This document shows, piece by piece, positions 19,589-28,077 of a DNA stretch of 64,000 nucleotides. The first letter of the stretch is position 1; each line of letters begins with the position of its first letter. Source of the stretch: Agrobacterium tumefaciens (GTDB lineage: Bacteria > Pseudomonadota > Alphaproteobacteria > Rhizobiales > Rhizobiaceae). The stretch lies in contig NZ_CP039889.1 of assembly GCF_005221325.1 (NCBI RefSeq), positions 1,562,501 through 1,626,500 of the forward strand, read 5' to 3'. The notes beneath the pieces are model-generated. The model had not been told where the DNA came from. It saw only the letters and a program-made list of their open reading frames with translations, and ran no database searches. The position numbers were made by a program, and so were the translations under genes.

Positions 19589-20338
19589 ATGTCGCAAGCA
19601 ACCAGCATGATCGAACTGCAATCCGTCAATAAGTGGTACGGGCCAAGTTTTCAGGTTTTGACCAATTGCAGCCTGAATGTCGCCAAGGGTGAAGTCGTCG
19701 TCATCTGCGGCCCCTCCGGCTCCGGAAAATCGACCCTGATCAAATGCGTCAATGCCCTGGAAACGATCGGCAACGGCGTCATCACCGTCAACGGGGTGGA
19801 GGTGACCAACCCGAAGACCGATATGCCGAAACTGCGCTCCAAGGTGGGCATGGTGTTCCAGCATTTCGAGCTTTTCCCGCACATGACGATCCTCGAAAAC
19901 CTCTGCATCGGGCAGGAGAAGGTTCTGGGCCGCTCGCCGGCGGAAGCGCTGGCCAAGGCCAATGCGCTGCTGGAGAGGGTGGGGCTGACGGCGCATGCCA
20001 GAAAATATCCCGGCCAATTGTCGGGCGGGCAGCAGCAGCGCGTCGCCATTGCCCGCGCGCTGGCGATGGATCCAGTTGCGATGCTGTTCGACGAGCCGAC
20101 ATCGGCGCTCGATCCGGAAATGATCAACGAGGTCCTCGACGTCATGGTCTCGCTCGCCCAGGAAGGTATGACGATGATGGTGGTGACGCATGAGATGGGT
20201 TTTGCCCGCAAGGTGGCGGACCGCATCGTCTTCATGGATGGCGGCGAAATCGTCGAGATCGGTGAGGGCGACAGTTTCTTCACCGATCCGAAAACGGATC
20301 GTGCGCGTTCTTTCCTGTCGAAAATCCTGGCGCATTAG
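19589..20338 (+). CDS. ABC transporter ATP-binding protein, amino-acid type
   Basis: A 249-residue ATPase of the GlnQ/HisP type. It has Walker [11 protein letters not shown]-loop [10 protein letters not shown], signature [15 protein letters not shown], Walker [12 protein letters not shown] and switch histidine [10 protein letters not shown]. It energises the permease at 18888 with the binding protein at 17952. The [15 protein letters not shown] C-terminal end ([15 protein letters not shown]) is typical of this subfamily. It ends 95 bases before the iron alcohol dehydrogenase on the same strand. Confidence 0.94.
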   Translation: MSQATSMIELQSVNKWYGPSFQVLTNCSLNVAKGEVVVICGPSGSGKSTLIKCVNALETIGNGVITVNGVEVTNPKTDMPKLRSKVGMVFQHFELFPHMTILENLCIGQEKVLGRSPAEALAKANALLERVGLTAHARKYPGQLSGGQQQRVAIARALAMDPVAMLFDEPTSALDPEMINEVLDVMVSLAQEGMTMMVVTHEMGFARKVADRIVFMDGGEIVEIGEGDSFFTDPKTDRARSFLSKILAH

Positions 20339-20433
20339 GCTCATGACAACCGGAGCGGGTCAGCGAAACCCGCTTCAGGTTGGAGCCTCCGGCCATTCCG
20401 AACAACGCAGAATGATAGTGGCGGAGAACCGCA

Positions 20434-21612
20434 ATGATAAACCGTGTCCTGATGCCCCGCGAAATGCTTATCGGCGGCGGCAGCCGTTTTCGACTACCCG
20501 CCGTGCTGAAATCGCTCGGCGTCACTCGCCCGCTGCTGGTCTGCGATCCCGTGATGCAGAAGCTCGGCCATGCCGATGCGCTTTTGCAGGCACTCGCTGA
20601 GGAAGGCATCAAGGCTGCCGTGTTCGCCGACGTTGTCGAAGACCCAACGGATATATCCATCGCCGCACTGGTGAAACGTATTTCCGATGGCGGCCATGAC
20701 GGTCTCGTCGCACTCGGCGGCGGCAGCGCCATGGATACGGCCAAGGCGGGCGCCATCGTTGCAACGAGCGGGGAGGATTTGCGCGCCCTGAAAGTGCCGC
20801 GGATCGTGGATTTTGCCGTCATGCCGGTGATTGCCATTCCCACGACCGCCGGAACCGGTTCGGAAGTCACGCGCGCCGCCGTCGTGACGGACACGGCTGC
20901 CAGCGAAAAAATGCTGATCCTCGGCACTGCCGCTTTGCCGGTCGCGGCCATCATCGATTATGAGCTGACGCTGACATGTCCTTACCGTGTCACGGTCGAT
21001 ACCGGCATCGATGCGCTAACCCATGCGCTGGAGGCGCTGGTCAACCGCAACGGCAATGCCTATTCCGAGGCGCTGGCGCTTTCCGCCCTGAAGCTGATCG
21101 GCGCCAATCTTGAAAGAGTGGCTGTTAACCCGGATGACAGGGATGCGCGTGAAGCCATGATGCTGGGCGCGACCCATGCCGGGCTTGCCGTCTCCAATAC
21201 GTCCACCGCACTGATCCATGGCCTGAGCCGGCCGGTCGGCGCCTTTTTCCATGTGCCGCATGGCATGTCGAATGCGATGGTGCTGCCGCTCGTCACGCAG
21301 TTTTCGCTGAAGTCCGCTCTCCAGCATTATGCTGCCGCCGCGCGGGCTCTCGGCTGTGCCGCCGCGACAGATAGCGATCAGGTCTCCGGTGCGAAGCTGG
21401 TGGAGGCCTTCCTCGGCCTGAACAGGCGACTGAAGGTGCCGACTCCGCAAGAGTTCGGTATCGACAGAAGACGCTATCTCGATCTGGTGCCGGAAATGGT
21501 GCGCCAAGGCCTCGCTTCCGGCACGCCGGCAAATAATCCCCGGGTGCCCACAGTTGCCGAAATGACGCGACTGTACGAGCTCGCCTATGACGGAAGCATC
21601 GCGGAATTTTAG
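20434..21612 (+). CDS. Iron-containing alcohol dehydrogenase
   Basis: A 392-residue group III dehydrogenase. The nucleotide-binding part holds GGGSAMDTAK (95-104) and IPTTAGTGSEVT. The metal ligands are all present: Asp193 and His197 (DTGIDALTHALE), His262 (LIHGLSRP) and His276 (HVPHGMSN). It reduces an aldehyde or ketone, or oxidises an alcohol, with NAD(P). Relatives include maleylacetate reductases and 1,3-propanediol or hydroxybutyrate dehydrogenases. It lies between the amino-acid ABC transporter and the GntR-controlled operon on the same strand, so it probably serves the same catabolic route. The substrate is not deducible. Confidence 0.9.
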   Translation: MINRVLMPREMLIGGGSRFRLPAVLKSLGVTRPLLVCDPVMQKLGHADALLQALAEEGIKAAVFADVVEDPTDISIAALVKRISDGGHDGLVALGGGSAMDTAKAGAIVATSGEDLRALKVPRIVDFAVMPVIAIPTTAGTGSEVTRAAVVTDTAASEKMLILGTAALPVAAIIDYELTLTCPYRVTVDTGIDALTHALEALVNRNGNAYSEALALSALKLIGANLERVAVNPDDRDAREAMMLGATHAGLAVSNTSTALIHGLSRPVGAFFHVPHGMSNAMVLPLVTQFSLKSALQHYAAAARALGCAAATDSDQVSGAKLVEAFLGLNRRLKVPTPQEFGIDRRRYLDLVPEMVRQGLASGTPANNPRVPTVAEMTRLYELAYDGSIAEF

Positions 21613-21672
21613 ACCATAATCCACTGTTAAGATTGATGATTTTCGACTTTCTGACGAAAAATCATGCGGTAC

Positions 21673-21705
21673 TTGACAGTCATATATTATGGCATACCAT
21701 AAGAT
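21673..21705 (+). promoter_or_regulatory. Promoter with GntR operator for the operon at 21730
   Basis: TTGACA (21673-21678) is followed by the palindrome ATGGCATACCAT (21689-21700), the exact reverse complement of the site at 17911-17922. Overlap with the presumed -10 (TACCAT or TAAGAT) points to repression. An inverted repeat (21636-21665) lies just upstream, after the alcohol dehydrogenase gene. Confidence 0.65.
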
Positions 21706-21729
21706 ATCATATTTACGGAGAGAACGCCC

Positions 21730-22332
21730 ATGTCCATCCAGATCCGCAAGACCCTGCTGCAGGTCGAAACGACGTTGATTGAGGGAGGCAAGGCTGCCGC
21801 AACGCCTCTGAAGCTGTTCAGCGCCATCGCGGTGGTGAAAAATCCCTGGGCGGGAAAAGGCTTTGTCGAAAACCTGAAACCGGAAATCCATGCGGGTGCG
21901 CCGGTGCTGGGCGAATTGCTGACGAAGATGATCCTCGATGCCGTTGGTTCCGGCGAAGCGGTGGAGGCCTATGGCAAGGCGGCGGTTGTCGGGCTGGACG
22001 GAGAAATCGAACATGCCTCCGCGCTCATTCACACGCTGCGCTTCGGCAATCACTATCGTCAGGCAGTGGGTGCCAAGTCCTATCTTGCCTTTTGTAACAC
22101 CCGTGGTCCGGGCAATGCACCGATCATGATCCCGCTGATGGACAAGAATGATGAAGGCCGCCGTTCGCATTATCTGACCATCCAGACCGCCATTCCCGAT
22201 GCCCCGGCTGCGGACGAGATCGTCGTCGCACTCGGCGCTTCGGTTGGCGGCCGGCCCCACCACCGCATTGGCGACCGTTACCAGGATCTGCAGGATCTTG
22301 GTCAGGATGTTACCAACCCGGCCGGCGTTTGA
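21730..22332 (+). CDS. AA_synth-family protein (Pfam 'amino acid synthesis' type)
   Basis: A 200-residue protein of the AA_synth (DUF1185-type) family, whose biochemical role is not settled. Recognisable segments are TPLKLFSAIAVVKNPWAGKG, DGEIEHASALIHTLRFGNHY and SYLAFCNTRGPG. There is no signal peptide or membrane segment, so it is cytosolic. The start ATG 21730 follows ACGGAGAGAACGCCC. It is the first gene of the GntR-controlled operon and is followed almost directly by the hydrolase. The family recurs beside flavin reductase and LLM monooxygenase genes in proteobacteria. A part in handling an unstable amine or amide intermediate, like RutC in pyrimidine breakdown, is an inference. Confidence 0.85.
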   Translation: MSIQIRKTLLQVETTLIEGGKAAATPLKLFSAIAVVKNPWAGKGFVENLKPEIHAGAPVLGELLTKMILDAVGSGEAVEAYGKAAVVGLDGEIEHASALIHTLRFGNHYRQAVGAKSYLAFCNTRGPGNAPIMIPLMDKNDEGRRSHYLTIQTAIPDAPAADEIVVALGASVGGRPHHRIGDRYQDLQDLGQDVTNPAGV

Positions 22333-22343
22333 GGGTGACGCCA

Positions 22344-23189
22344 ATGCAGGAGGCCGCCACCACTTCACGGGTCAATGTTGCAACGGCAGGTGCTGCCGCG
22401 CTCCCTCGCAAGATGACCGAGGGCGGGGCGGCCTATTTTGAAGCCGGTGCCGGAGAAGAGCTGATCCTCATCCACGGCGTCGGCATGCGGCTCGAAGCCT
22501 GGGAGCCGCAGATCGACGTCTTTTCCCGCACGCACCGTGTCATCGCGGTCGACATGCCGGGCCATGGCGGCAGCGCACGCTTGCCTGCGGGCAGCACGCT
22601 TACGGATTTTGTCGGCTGGTTCGGCCGTTTTCTGGACGATATGCGGATCACCCGCGCCAATGTCGCCGGGCATTCCATGGGGGCGCTGATTTCCGGCGGT
22701 GCCGCTGCGAGCTTCGGTGATCGTGTCGCGCGCGTCGGTTACCTGAACGGTGTTTATCGCCGTGATCCGGCAGCGAAGGCGGCGGTGCTCGCGCGGGCTG
22801 AGGCCATCCGCACCGAGGGCGTGGACAAGCAAGGCCCGCTGCTGCGCTGGTTCGGCGATGACGCCAAGAGCCAGCATGCGCGGGAGCTGACACGCTGCTG
22901 GCTGGAAATGGTCGATGCGGAAGGTTACGCGGTTGCCTATACGGCCTTTGCCGGTGGCGACGAGACCTATGCTGATCGCTGGCCGTCGGTCACCTGCCCG
23001 GCGCTTTTTCTGACCGGTTCCGACGATCCGAACTCGACGCCTTTGATGGCCGAACAGATGGCGGCGATCACGCCGCGCGGCTACGCTCGCATCGTTGAGG
23101 CGCACCGGCATATGGTCAATCTGACCGCACCTGAAACTGTCAATGCATTGATGGCCGAATGGCTGGCTATTGAGGAGGAGCCGCAATGA
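22344..23189 (+). CDS. Alpha/beta hydrolase
   Basis: A 281-residue hydrolase. The oxyanion motif HGVG is at 44-47, the nucleophile elbow GHSMG at 109-113 with Ser111, the probable acid Asp227 or Asp228 in TGSDDPNS, and the catalytic His256 in HRHMVNLTAPE. I chose ATG 22344 (MQEAATTS). GAGGGTGA lies four bases upstream, and an in-frame GTG at 22335 is the alternative. Four bases overlap with the flavin reductase indicate coupling. In Rut-like pathways an enzyme at this position (RutD) cleaves a carbamate or amide. Here an ester or amide product of the monooxygenase is a reasonable but unproven substrate. Confidence 0.88.
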   Translation: MQEAATTSRVNVATAGAAALPRKMTEGGAAYFEAGAGEELILIHGVGMRLEAWEPQIDVFSRTHRVIAVDMPGHGGSARLPAGSTLTDFVGWFGRFLDDMRITRANVAGHSMGALISGGAAASFGDRVARVGYLNGVYRRDPAAKAAVLARAEAIRTEGVDKQGPLLRWFGDDAKSQHARELTRCWLEMVDAEGYAVAYTAFAGGDETYADRWPSVTCPALFLTGSDDPNSTPLMAEQMAAITPRGYARIVEAHRHMVNLTAPETVNALMAEWLAIEEEPQ

Positions 23190-24124
23190 CTGTTGCAACG
23201 CTTGACCCGCGCGCCTTGCGCGACGCATTCGGCGCTTTCGTGACGGGAGTGACCATCGTAACCACGCGGGATGATGCGGGAAAGCCCGTTGGCTTCACCG
23301 CCAATTCCTTCACCTCGGTATCGCTCGATCCGCCGCTGCTCTTGATCTGCCTCGCACGTACCTCGCGCAATTTTTCGACGATGACCGGCGCGAAAAACTT
23401 CGCCGTCAACGTTTTGTCGGAAAGCCAGAAGGATCTGTCCAATACTTTCGCGCGCCCGGTGGAGGATCGTTTTGCTGCCGCCGAATGGTCGGATGCGCCG
23501 CAGGGTTCGCCCGTCTTTGTCGATGTCGCGGCCTGGTTCGAATGCACCATGCAGGAGGTTATCGAGGCGGGTGATCATGTCATCCTGCTTGGCCGCATCG
23601 GCGCTTTCGACAATAGCGGCCTGAATGGTCTCGGTTATGCGCGCGGCGGTTATTTCACGCCGATGCTGGCCGCCAAGGCGGTGTCAGCGGCGGCTGAGGG
23701 TGAAATTGTCGTCGGCGCGGTGCTGGAACGGCGTGGCGAGATTTACCTTGTCGGCGAGGATGTGTTGTCGCTTCCCGGCTGTGTTGTGGCGGGCGGCGAT
23801 CCGGTGGCGGCGCTGACGTCGCGGCTTGAGGAACTTACTGGACTGTCAGTCCGCACTGGCTTTCTTTATTCCGTTTACGAAAACAAGGCGGATGGCCGCC
23901 AGCATATCGTCTACCACGCACTTGCCGAGGGCGATGATGCACCGCGTCAGGGCCGCTTCCTGTCGCCCGGCGCGCTCGGCTCCGCAAAATTCGACTCCGG
24001 TGCGACGGCGGATATCGTCAATCGTTTCGCGCTGGAAAGCTCCATCGGCAATTTCGGCGTTTATGTCGGAAACGAGACCGCCGGCAAGGTTCATCCCATT
24101 TCCATGAAGGGGGCAAACCCATGA
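23186..24124 (+). CDS. Flavin reductase with C-terminal Nudix-like domain
   Basis: A 312-residue protein. The N-terminal domain (about 8-165) is a RutF/HpaC-type flavin reductase (AFGAFVTGVTIVTT, GFTANSFTSVSLDPPLLLICL, YFTPMLAA), which supplies reduced FMN to a partner monooxygenase. The C-terminal part (about 172-305) looks like a Nudix fold, with a Nudix-box-like stretch ending EELTGL at 220. The key acid positions are altered: Ser212, Arg213 and Leu217 stand where R, E and E are expected, so hydrolase activity is doubtful and a sensor or docking role is more likely. It overlaps both neighbours by four bases. The downstream LLM monooxygenase is the obvious partner. Confidence 0.88.
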   Translation: MTVATLDPRALRDAFGAFVTGVTIVTTRDDAGKPVGFTANSFTSVSLDPPLLLICLARTSRNFSTMTGAKNFAVNVLSESQKDLSNTFARPVEDRFAAAEWSDAPQGSPVFVDVAAWFECTMQEVIEAGDHVILLGRIGAFDNSGLNGLGYARGGYFTPMLAAKAVSAAAEGEIVVGAVLERRGEIYLVGEDVLSLPGCVVAGGDPVAALTSRLEELTGLSVRTGFLYSVYENKADGRQHIVYHALAEGDDAPRQGRFLSPGALGSAKFDSGATADIVNRFALESSIGNFGVYVGNETAGKVHPISMKGANP

Positions 24125-25161
24125 AATTTTCGCTCTTCGTCCACATGGAGCGGCTGGACGCCTCGCAGGATCACAAGACCCTCTATGAGGAGTTCGTTAC
24201 CCTTTGCGAAATCGCCGATCGCGGCGGCATGCATGCCATCTGGACTGGCGAACATCACGGCATGGATTTCACCATTGCGCCCAACCCCTTCGTAACGATC
24301 GCCGATCTGGCCCGCCGCACGAAGACGGCGCGTCTTGGCACCGGCACTGTCATCGCGCCCTTCTGGCATCCGATCAAGCTTGCCGGCGAAGCGGCGATGA
24401 CCGACCTCATCTGCGATGGCCGGCTCGATATCGGCATAGCCCGCGGCGCCTACTCCTTCGAATATGAGCGGCTGCTTCCCGGCCTCGATGCCTGGGGCGC
24501 CGGCCAGCGCATGCGTGAGCTGATCCCCGCCGTCAAAGGTGTCTGGGCGGGCGATTACGCCCATGATGGCGAGTTCTTCAAATTCCCGGCCACGACCTCC
24601 GCTCCCAAGCCGCTGCAACAGCCTTTTCCGCCGATCTGGGTGGCGGCGCGCGATCCGAATTCGCACGAATTCGCCGTCGCCAATGATTGCAACGTGCAGG
24701 TAACACCGCTGTGGCAGGGCGACGATGAGGTGGAAACCCTCATGGGCCGCTTCAACGATGCCTGCGCCAAAAACCCGGAAAAACAGCGCCCGAAAATCAT
24801 GCTGCTGCGCCATACCTATGTCGGTTCCGATGAAGCCGATATCGCGCAGGCCGCCCATGAGATGAGCGTCTATTACAATTATTTCTTCGCCTGGTTCAAA
24901 AACGAGAAGCCGGTTCATCAGGGCCTCATCGAGCGCATTGCGCCAGAGGATATTACTGGAAACGCCATGCTTTCCGGCGATGTCATGCGCAAAAACAACG
25001 TCGTCGGTGATGCCGATGAGGTCATTGCCCGGCTCAAAAGCTACGAGGCCATGGGTTACGACGAATATTCCTTCTGGATCGATACGGGCATGAGTTTCGA
25101 GCGCAAGAAAGCGTCGCTGGAGCGTTTCCTGTCCGATGTCATGCCGGCTTTTACGGAGTAA
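24121..25161 (+). CDS. LLM-class flavin-dependent monooxygenase
   Basis: A 346-residue bacterial-luciferase-fold (TIM barrel) oxygenase. Typical segments are KFSLFVHMERLD, AIWTGEHHGMDFTIAPNPF, TVIAPFWHPIKLAGEAAMTDLICDGRLDIGIARGAY and IWVAARDPNSHEFAVAN. It uses reduced FMN from the adjoining flavin reductase. RutA (uracil ring opening), PyrA (pyridine ring opening) and alkanesulfonate monooxygenases share this fold. The ATG overlaps the reductase stop by four bases, and aldehyde dehydrogenase and NIPSNAP genes follow. The substrate is unknown. The nitrogen-oriented transporters in the same regulon favour a nitrogenous compound. Confidence 0.88.
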   Translation: MKFSLFVHMERLDASQDHKTLYEEFVTLCEIADRGGMHAIWTGEHHGMDFTIAPNPFVTIADLARRTKTARLGTGTVIAPFWHPIKLAGEAAMTDLICDGRLDIGIARGAYSFEYERLLPGLDAWGAGQRMRELIPAVKGVWAGDYAHDGEFFKFPATTSAPKPLQQPFPPIWVAARDPNSHEFAVANDCNVQVTPLWQGDDEVETLMGRFNDACAKNPEKQRPKIMLLRHTYVGSDEADIAQAAHEMSVYYNYFFAWFKNEKPVHQGLIERIAPEDITGNAMLSGDVMRKNNVVGDADEVIARLKSYEAMGYDEYSFWIDTGMSFERKKASLERFLSDVMPAFTE

Positions 25162-25162
25162 G

Positions 25163-26632
25163 ATGATGCGCCGTTTTCAGTGCTATATCGACGGATGTTT
25201 CGAGGATGGTGAGGGGCACTTTTCCAGCCTCGATCCCGCAACCGGTCAGCCCTGGGCCGACATGCCGGAAAGCCGCGAGGCGGATATCGGCCGTGCGGTC
25301 GAGGCCGCGCACCGGGCGCTTTACGAGGATGCGTCCTGGTCGAAACTGACGGCGACGCAGCGCGGCAAGCTGCTTTACCGGCTGGCTGATCTGGTTGCGG
25401 AAAATGCGAAGACGCTCGCCGAACTCGAAACCCGTGATACCGGCAAGATCATCCGCGAAACGTCGGCGCAGATCGCCTATGTTGCTGATTATTATCGCTA
25501 TTATGCGGGCCTCGCGGACAAGATTGAGGGCGCCTATCTGCCGATCGACAAGCCGGATATGGATGTCTGGCTGCGGCGCGAGCCGGTTGGTGTCGTCGCG
25601 GCGATCGTGCCGTGGAACAGCCAGCTGTTTCTTGCTGCCGTGAAGATTGGTCCGGCGCTGGCCGCAGGCTGCACCATTGTCGTCAAGGCTTCGGAAGATG
25701 GGCCCGCGCCGCTGCTGGAATTTGCGCGGCTGGTGCATGAGGCCGGTTTTCCCGCTGGTGTTGTCAACGTTGTTACCGGTTTCGGCGCCTCGTGCGGCAA
25801 TGCGCTCGCCACCCATCCGAAGGTGGCCCATATCGCCTTCACCGGCGGCCCGGAAACGGCGCGTCACATCGTCCGCAACTCTGCCGAAAACCTTGCCTCG
25901 ACATCGCTGGAACTCGGCGGCAAATCGCCGATCCTCGTTTTTGCCGATGCCGATCTCGAAAGCGCGGCCAATGCACAGGTGGCAGGCATCTTCGCCGCGA
26001 CCGGCCAGAGCTGCGTTGCCGGTTCGCGGCTGATCGTCGAAAGAAGCGTCAAAGATCGTTTCCTCGACATCCTGAAAGCCAAGGCTGAGGCGATCCGCAT
26101 CGGCTCACCGCTGGAGATGACCACCGAAGTGGGGCCGCTCGCGACGGAGCGTCAGAGAAAACACATCGTTGGGCTTGTGTCTGCCTCCGTAGAAGCGGGT
26201 GCGAAAGTGGTGACGGGCGGTGCGCCCGTTGACGGCGATGGTTATTTCTACCGTCCGACCATTCTTGATTGCGATGGCATTCGTTCGCCTTCCCTGGAGA
26301 AGGAATTTTTTGGCCCGGTCCTTTCCGTCGTTTCCTTTGAAACTGAAGCGGAAGCCATTTCGCTTGCCAATGACACCGTCTATGGCCTTGCATCCGGCGT
26401 CTTCACGCAGAACCTGACACGGGCCCATCGCCTGATGAAGGCAATCCGCGCCGGTATCGTCTGGGTAAACACCTATCGCGCGGTTTCGCCGATTGCGCCC
26501 TTTGGCGGCTTCGGCCTTTCAGGCGATGGCCGTGAGGGCGGGCTGGCGGCAGCGCTTGATTATACGCGCACCAAGACCATATGGCTGCGCACCTCCGACG
26601 ATCCGATCCCCGATCCTTTCGTGATGCGGTGA
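25163..26632 (+). CDS. Aldehyde dehydrogenase
   Basis: A 489-residue NAD(P)-dependent aldehyde dehydrogenase of normal length. The catalytic Glu250 is in LELGGK and the nucleophile Cys284 in GQSCVAGS. The cofactor segment VVAAIVPWNSQLF and the Rossmann IAFTGGPETARHI are present. Two adjacent ATGs (25163, 25166) follow ACGGAG. It sits directly behind the LLM monooxygenase, so it probably oxidises the aldehyde released by ring or chain cleavage. The last residues (PDPFVMR) are unremarkable. The exact aldehyde is not deducible. Confidence 0.92.
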   Translation: MMRRFQCYIDGCFEDGEGHFSSLDPATGQPWADMPESREADIGRAVEAAHRALYEDASWSKLTATQRGKLLYRLADLVAENAKTLAELETRDTGKIIRETSAQIAYVADYYRYYAGLADKIEGAYLPIDKPDMDVWLRREPVGVVAAIVPWNSQLFLAAVKIGPALAAGCTIVVKASEDGPAPLLEFARLVHEAGFPAGVVNVVTGFGASCGNALATHPKVAHIAFTGGPETARHIVRNSAENLASTSLELGGKSPILVFADADLESAANAQVAGIFAATGQSCVAGSRLIVERSVKDRFLDILKAKAEAIRIGSPLEMTTEVGPLATERQRKHIVGLVSASVEAGAKVVTGGAPVDGDGYFYRPTILDCDGIRSPSLEKEFFGPVLSVVSFETEAEAISLANDTVYGLASGVFTQNLTRAHRLMKAIRAGIVWVNTYRAVSPIAPFGGFGLSGDGREGGLAAALDYTRTKTIWLRTSDDPIPDPFVMR

Positions 26633-26636
26633 GCCG

Positions 26637-26951
26637 ATGTTTTACGAGATCCGCACCTATCAGCTGAAGAACGGCGCGATCCCGGCCTATCTAAAGGTCG
26701 TGGAGGAAGAGGGTATCGAAATCCAGAAGAGCCATCTCGGCGAACTGGTGGGTTACTTCTTTTCCGAGATCGGGCCGATCAACGAGATCGTCCATATCTG
26801 GGCCTTTTCCAGCCTTGACGATCGCGAGGAACGGCGCGCGCGGCTGATGGCCGATCCGCGCTGGTTATCCTTCCTGCCGAAAATCCGCGACCTCATTGAA
26901 GTCGCCGAAAACAAGATCATGAAGCCGGCGCGGTTTTCACCGCTGGGGTGA
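26637..26951 (+). CDS. NIPSNAP-family protein
   Basis: A 104-residue protein with the NIPSNAP dimeric alpha/beta-barrel fold, beginning MFYEIRTYQLKNG and including IGPINEIVHIWAFSSLDDREERR and WLSFLPKIRDLI. Small members are common in bacterial catabolic operons, sometimes as heme- or intermediate-binding accessory proteins. No catalytic residues are established. It begins four bases after the aldehyde dehydrogenase stop and is the last small gene before the polyamine-type transporter. Confidence 0.88.
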   Translation: MFYEIRTYQLKNGAIPAYLKVVEEEGIEIQKSHLGELVGYFFSEIGPINEIVHIWAFSSLDDREERRARLMADPRWLSFLPKIRDLIEVAENKIMKPARFSPLG

Positions 26952-27006
26952 AAGCACCGGCAAAGACGTGCATGCCAACAACAAACTCTAAACGGAGTAA
27001 GGGAAC

Positions 27007-28017
27007 ATGAGATCGAAACTGGTATTGTCGACATGCGCAGCACTTTTCGCCCTCGGCGCAGCCGCTCAGGCGAGTGACCTGGTCTTTTCCAGCTGGGGAG
27101 GAACCACGCAGGACGCCCAGAAGGCGGCCTGGGCTGAGAAATTCATGGTGGAAACCGGCATTAACGTGCTGCAGGATGGCCCCACTGATTACGGTAAGTT
27201 GAAGGCCATGGTCGAGGCAAACGGCGTGACATGGGATGTCGTCGATGTCGAAGGCGACTATGCCGCGCAGGCCGGCCCCAAGGGTCTGCTTGAAAAGCTG
27301 GATTTCAGCGTCATCGATAAAACGAAGCTCGACCCCCGCTTCGTGACGGATTATTCCGTCGGCAGCTTCTATTATTCCTTCGTCATTGGCTGCAATGTCG
27401 ATTCAGTCGCTGCCTGCCCCAAGAGCTGGGCCGATCTTTTCGATACGGCAAAATTTCCGGGCAAACGCACTTTCTACAAGTGGTCGGCACCAGGTGTGAT
27501 CGAAGCGGCACTTCTGGCCGACGGCGTTACGGCCGACAAGCTTTATCCGCTTGATCTCGACCGTGCTTTCAAGAAGCTCGACACGATCAAATCTGATATC
27601 ATCTGGTGGTCCGGCGGCGCGCAGTCGCAGCAATTGATAGCGTCCGCCGAAGCACCCTTCGGCAGCGTCTGGAATGGCCGTATGACCGCTCTCGAGCAGA
27701 GCGGTGTCAAGGTGGAGACATCCTGGGCGCAGAATATCACTGCGGCGGATTCGCTCGTTGTCCCGAAGGGAACGAAGAGCAAGGATGCGGCGATGAAGTT
27801 CATTGCTCTCGCCACCTCTGCACAGGCGCAGGCGGATATGGCGACGGCGACTGGCTATGCCCCGGTCAATATCGAATCCGCCAAGCTGATGGATCCGAAA
27901 ATCGCCAAGTCCCTGCCGGACCAGCAGACGGCGAGCCAGGTCAATGCCGATATGAACTACTGGGCGCAGCATCGCGATGAAATCGGCGAGCGCTGGTACG
28001 CCTGGCAGGCGAAATAA
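27007..28017 (+). CDS. ABC transporter substrate-binding protein, spermidine/putrescine type
   Basis: A 336-residue PotD-like periplasmic receptor. The signal peptide is about residues 1-22 (LSTCAALFALGAAAQAS), with the mature chain starting near DLVFSSWGG. Family segments are TDYGKLKAMVEANGVTWDVV, FPGKRTFYKW and SLVVPKGTKSKDAAMKFI. Relatives bind polyamines or other amino compounds. Upstream spacing of 55 bases without a clear promoter suggests it belongs to the operon starting at 21730. A GC hairpin (28025-28050) follows. Confidence 0.88.
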   Translation: MRSKLVLSTCAALFALGAAAQASDLVFSSWGGTTQDAQKAAWAEKFMVETGINVLQDGPTDYGKLKAMVEANGVTWDVVDVEGDYAAQAGPKGLLEKLDFSVIDKTKLDPRFVTDYSVGSFYYSFVIGCNVDSVAACPKSWADLFDTAKFPGKRTFYKWSAPGVIEAALLADGVTADKLYPLDLDRAFKKLDTIKSDIIWWSGGAQSQQLIASAEAPFGSVWNGRMTALEQSGVKVETSWAQNITAADSLVVPKGTKSKDAAMKFIALATSAQAQADMATATGYAPVNIESAKLMDPKIAKSLPDQQTASQVNADMNYWAQHRDEIGERWYAWQAK

Positions 28018-28024
28018 GATAACG

Positions 28025-28050
28025 GCGCGGGCTGCCATTGGCGCCCGCGC
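28025..28050 (+). promoter_or_regulatory. Intercistronic hairpin after binding-protein gene
   Basis: GCGCGGGC (28025-28032) pairs perfectly with GCCCGCGC (28043-28050), and the loop can pair further (GCC / GGC). It has no T tract. It probably stabilises the binding-protein message relative to the downstream permease genes. Confidence 0.6.
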
Positions 28051-28077
28051 AATTTTCCACGTCCGGGAGGTTTGGAC

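Noticed and set aside
17925..19601. 558-codon minus-strand frame across the amino-acid transporter genes
   Set aside because: It spans two real genes and their promoter on the other strand. Its residue content is arginine- and histidine-rich and matches nothing.
20354..20374. Hairpin after the amino-acid ABC ATPase (AGCGGGT / ACCCGCT)
   Set aside because: Only 7 bp with no T tract, and it does not lie next to a binding-protein gene. Too weak to call a terminator or stabiliser.
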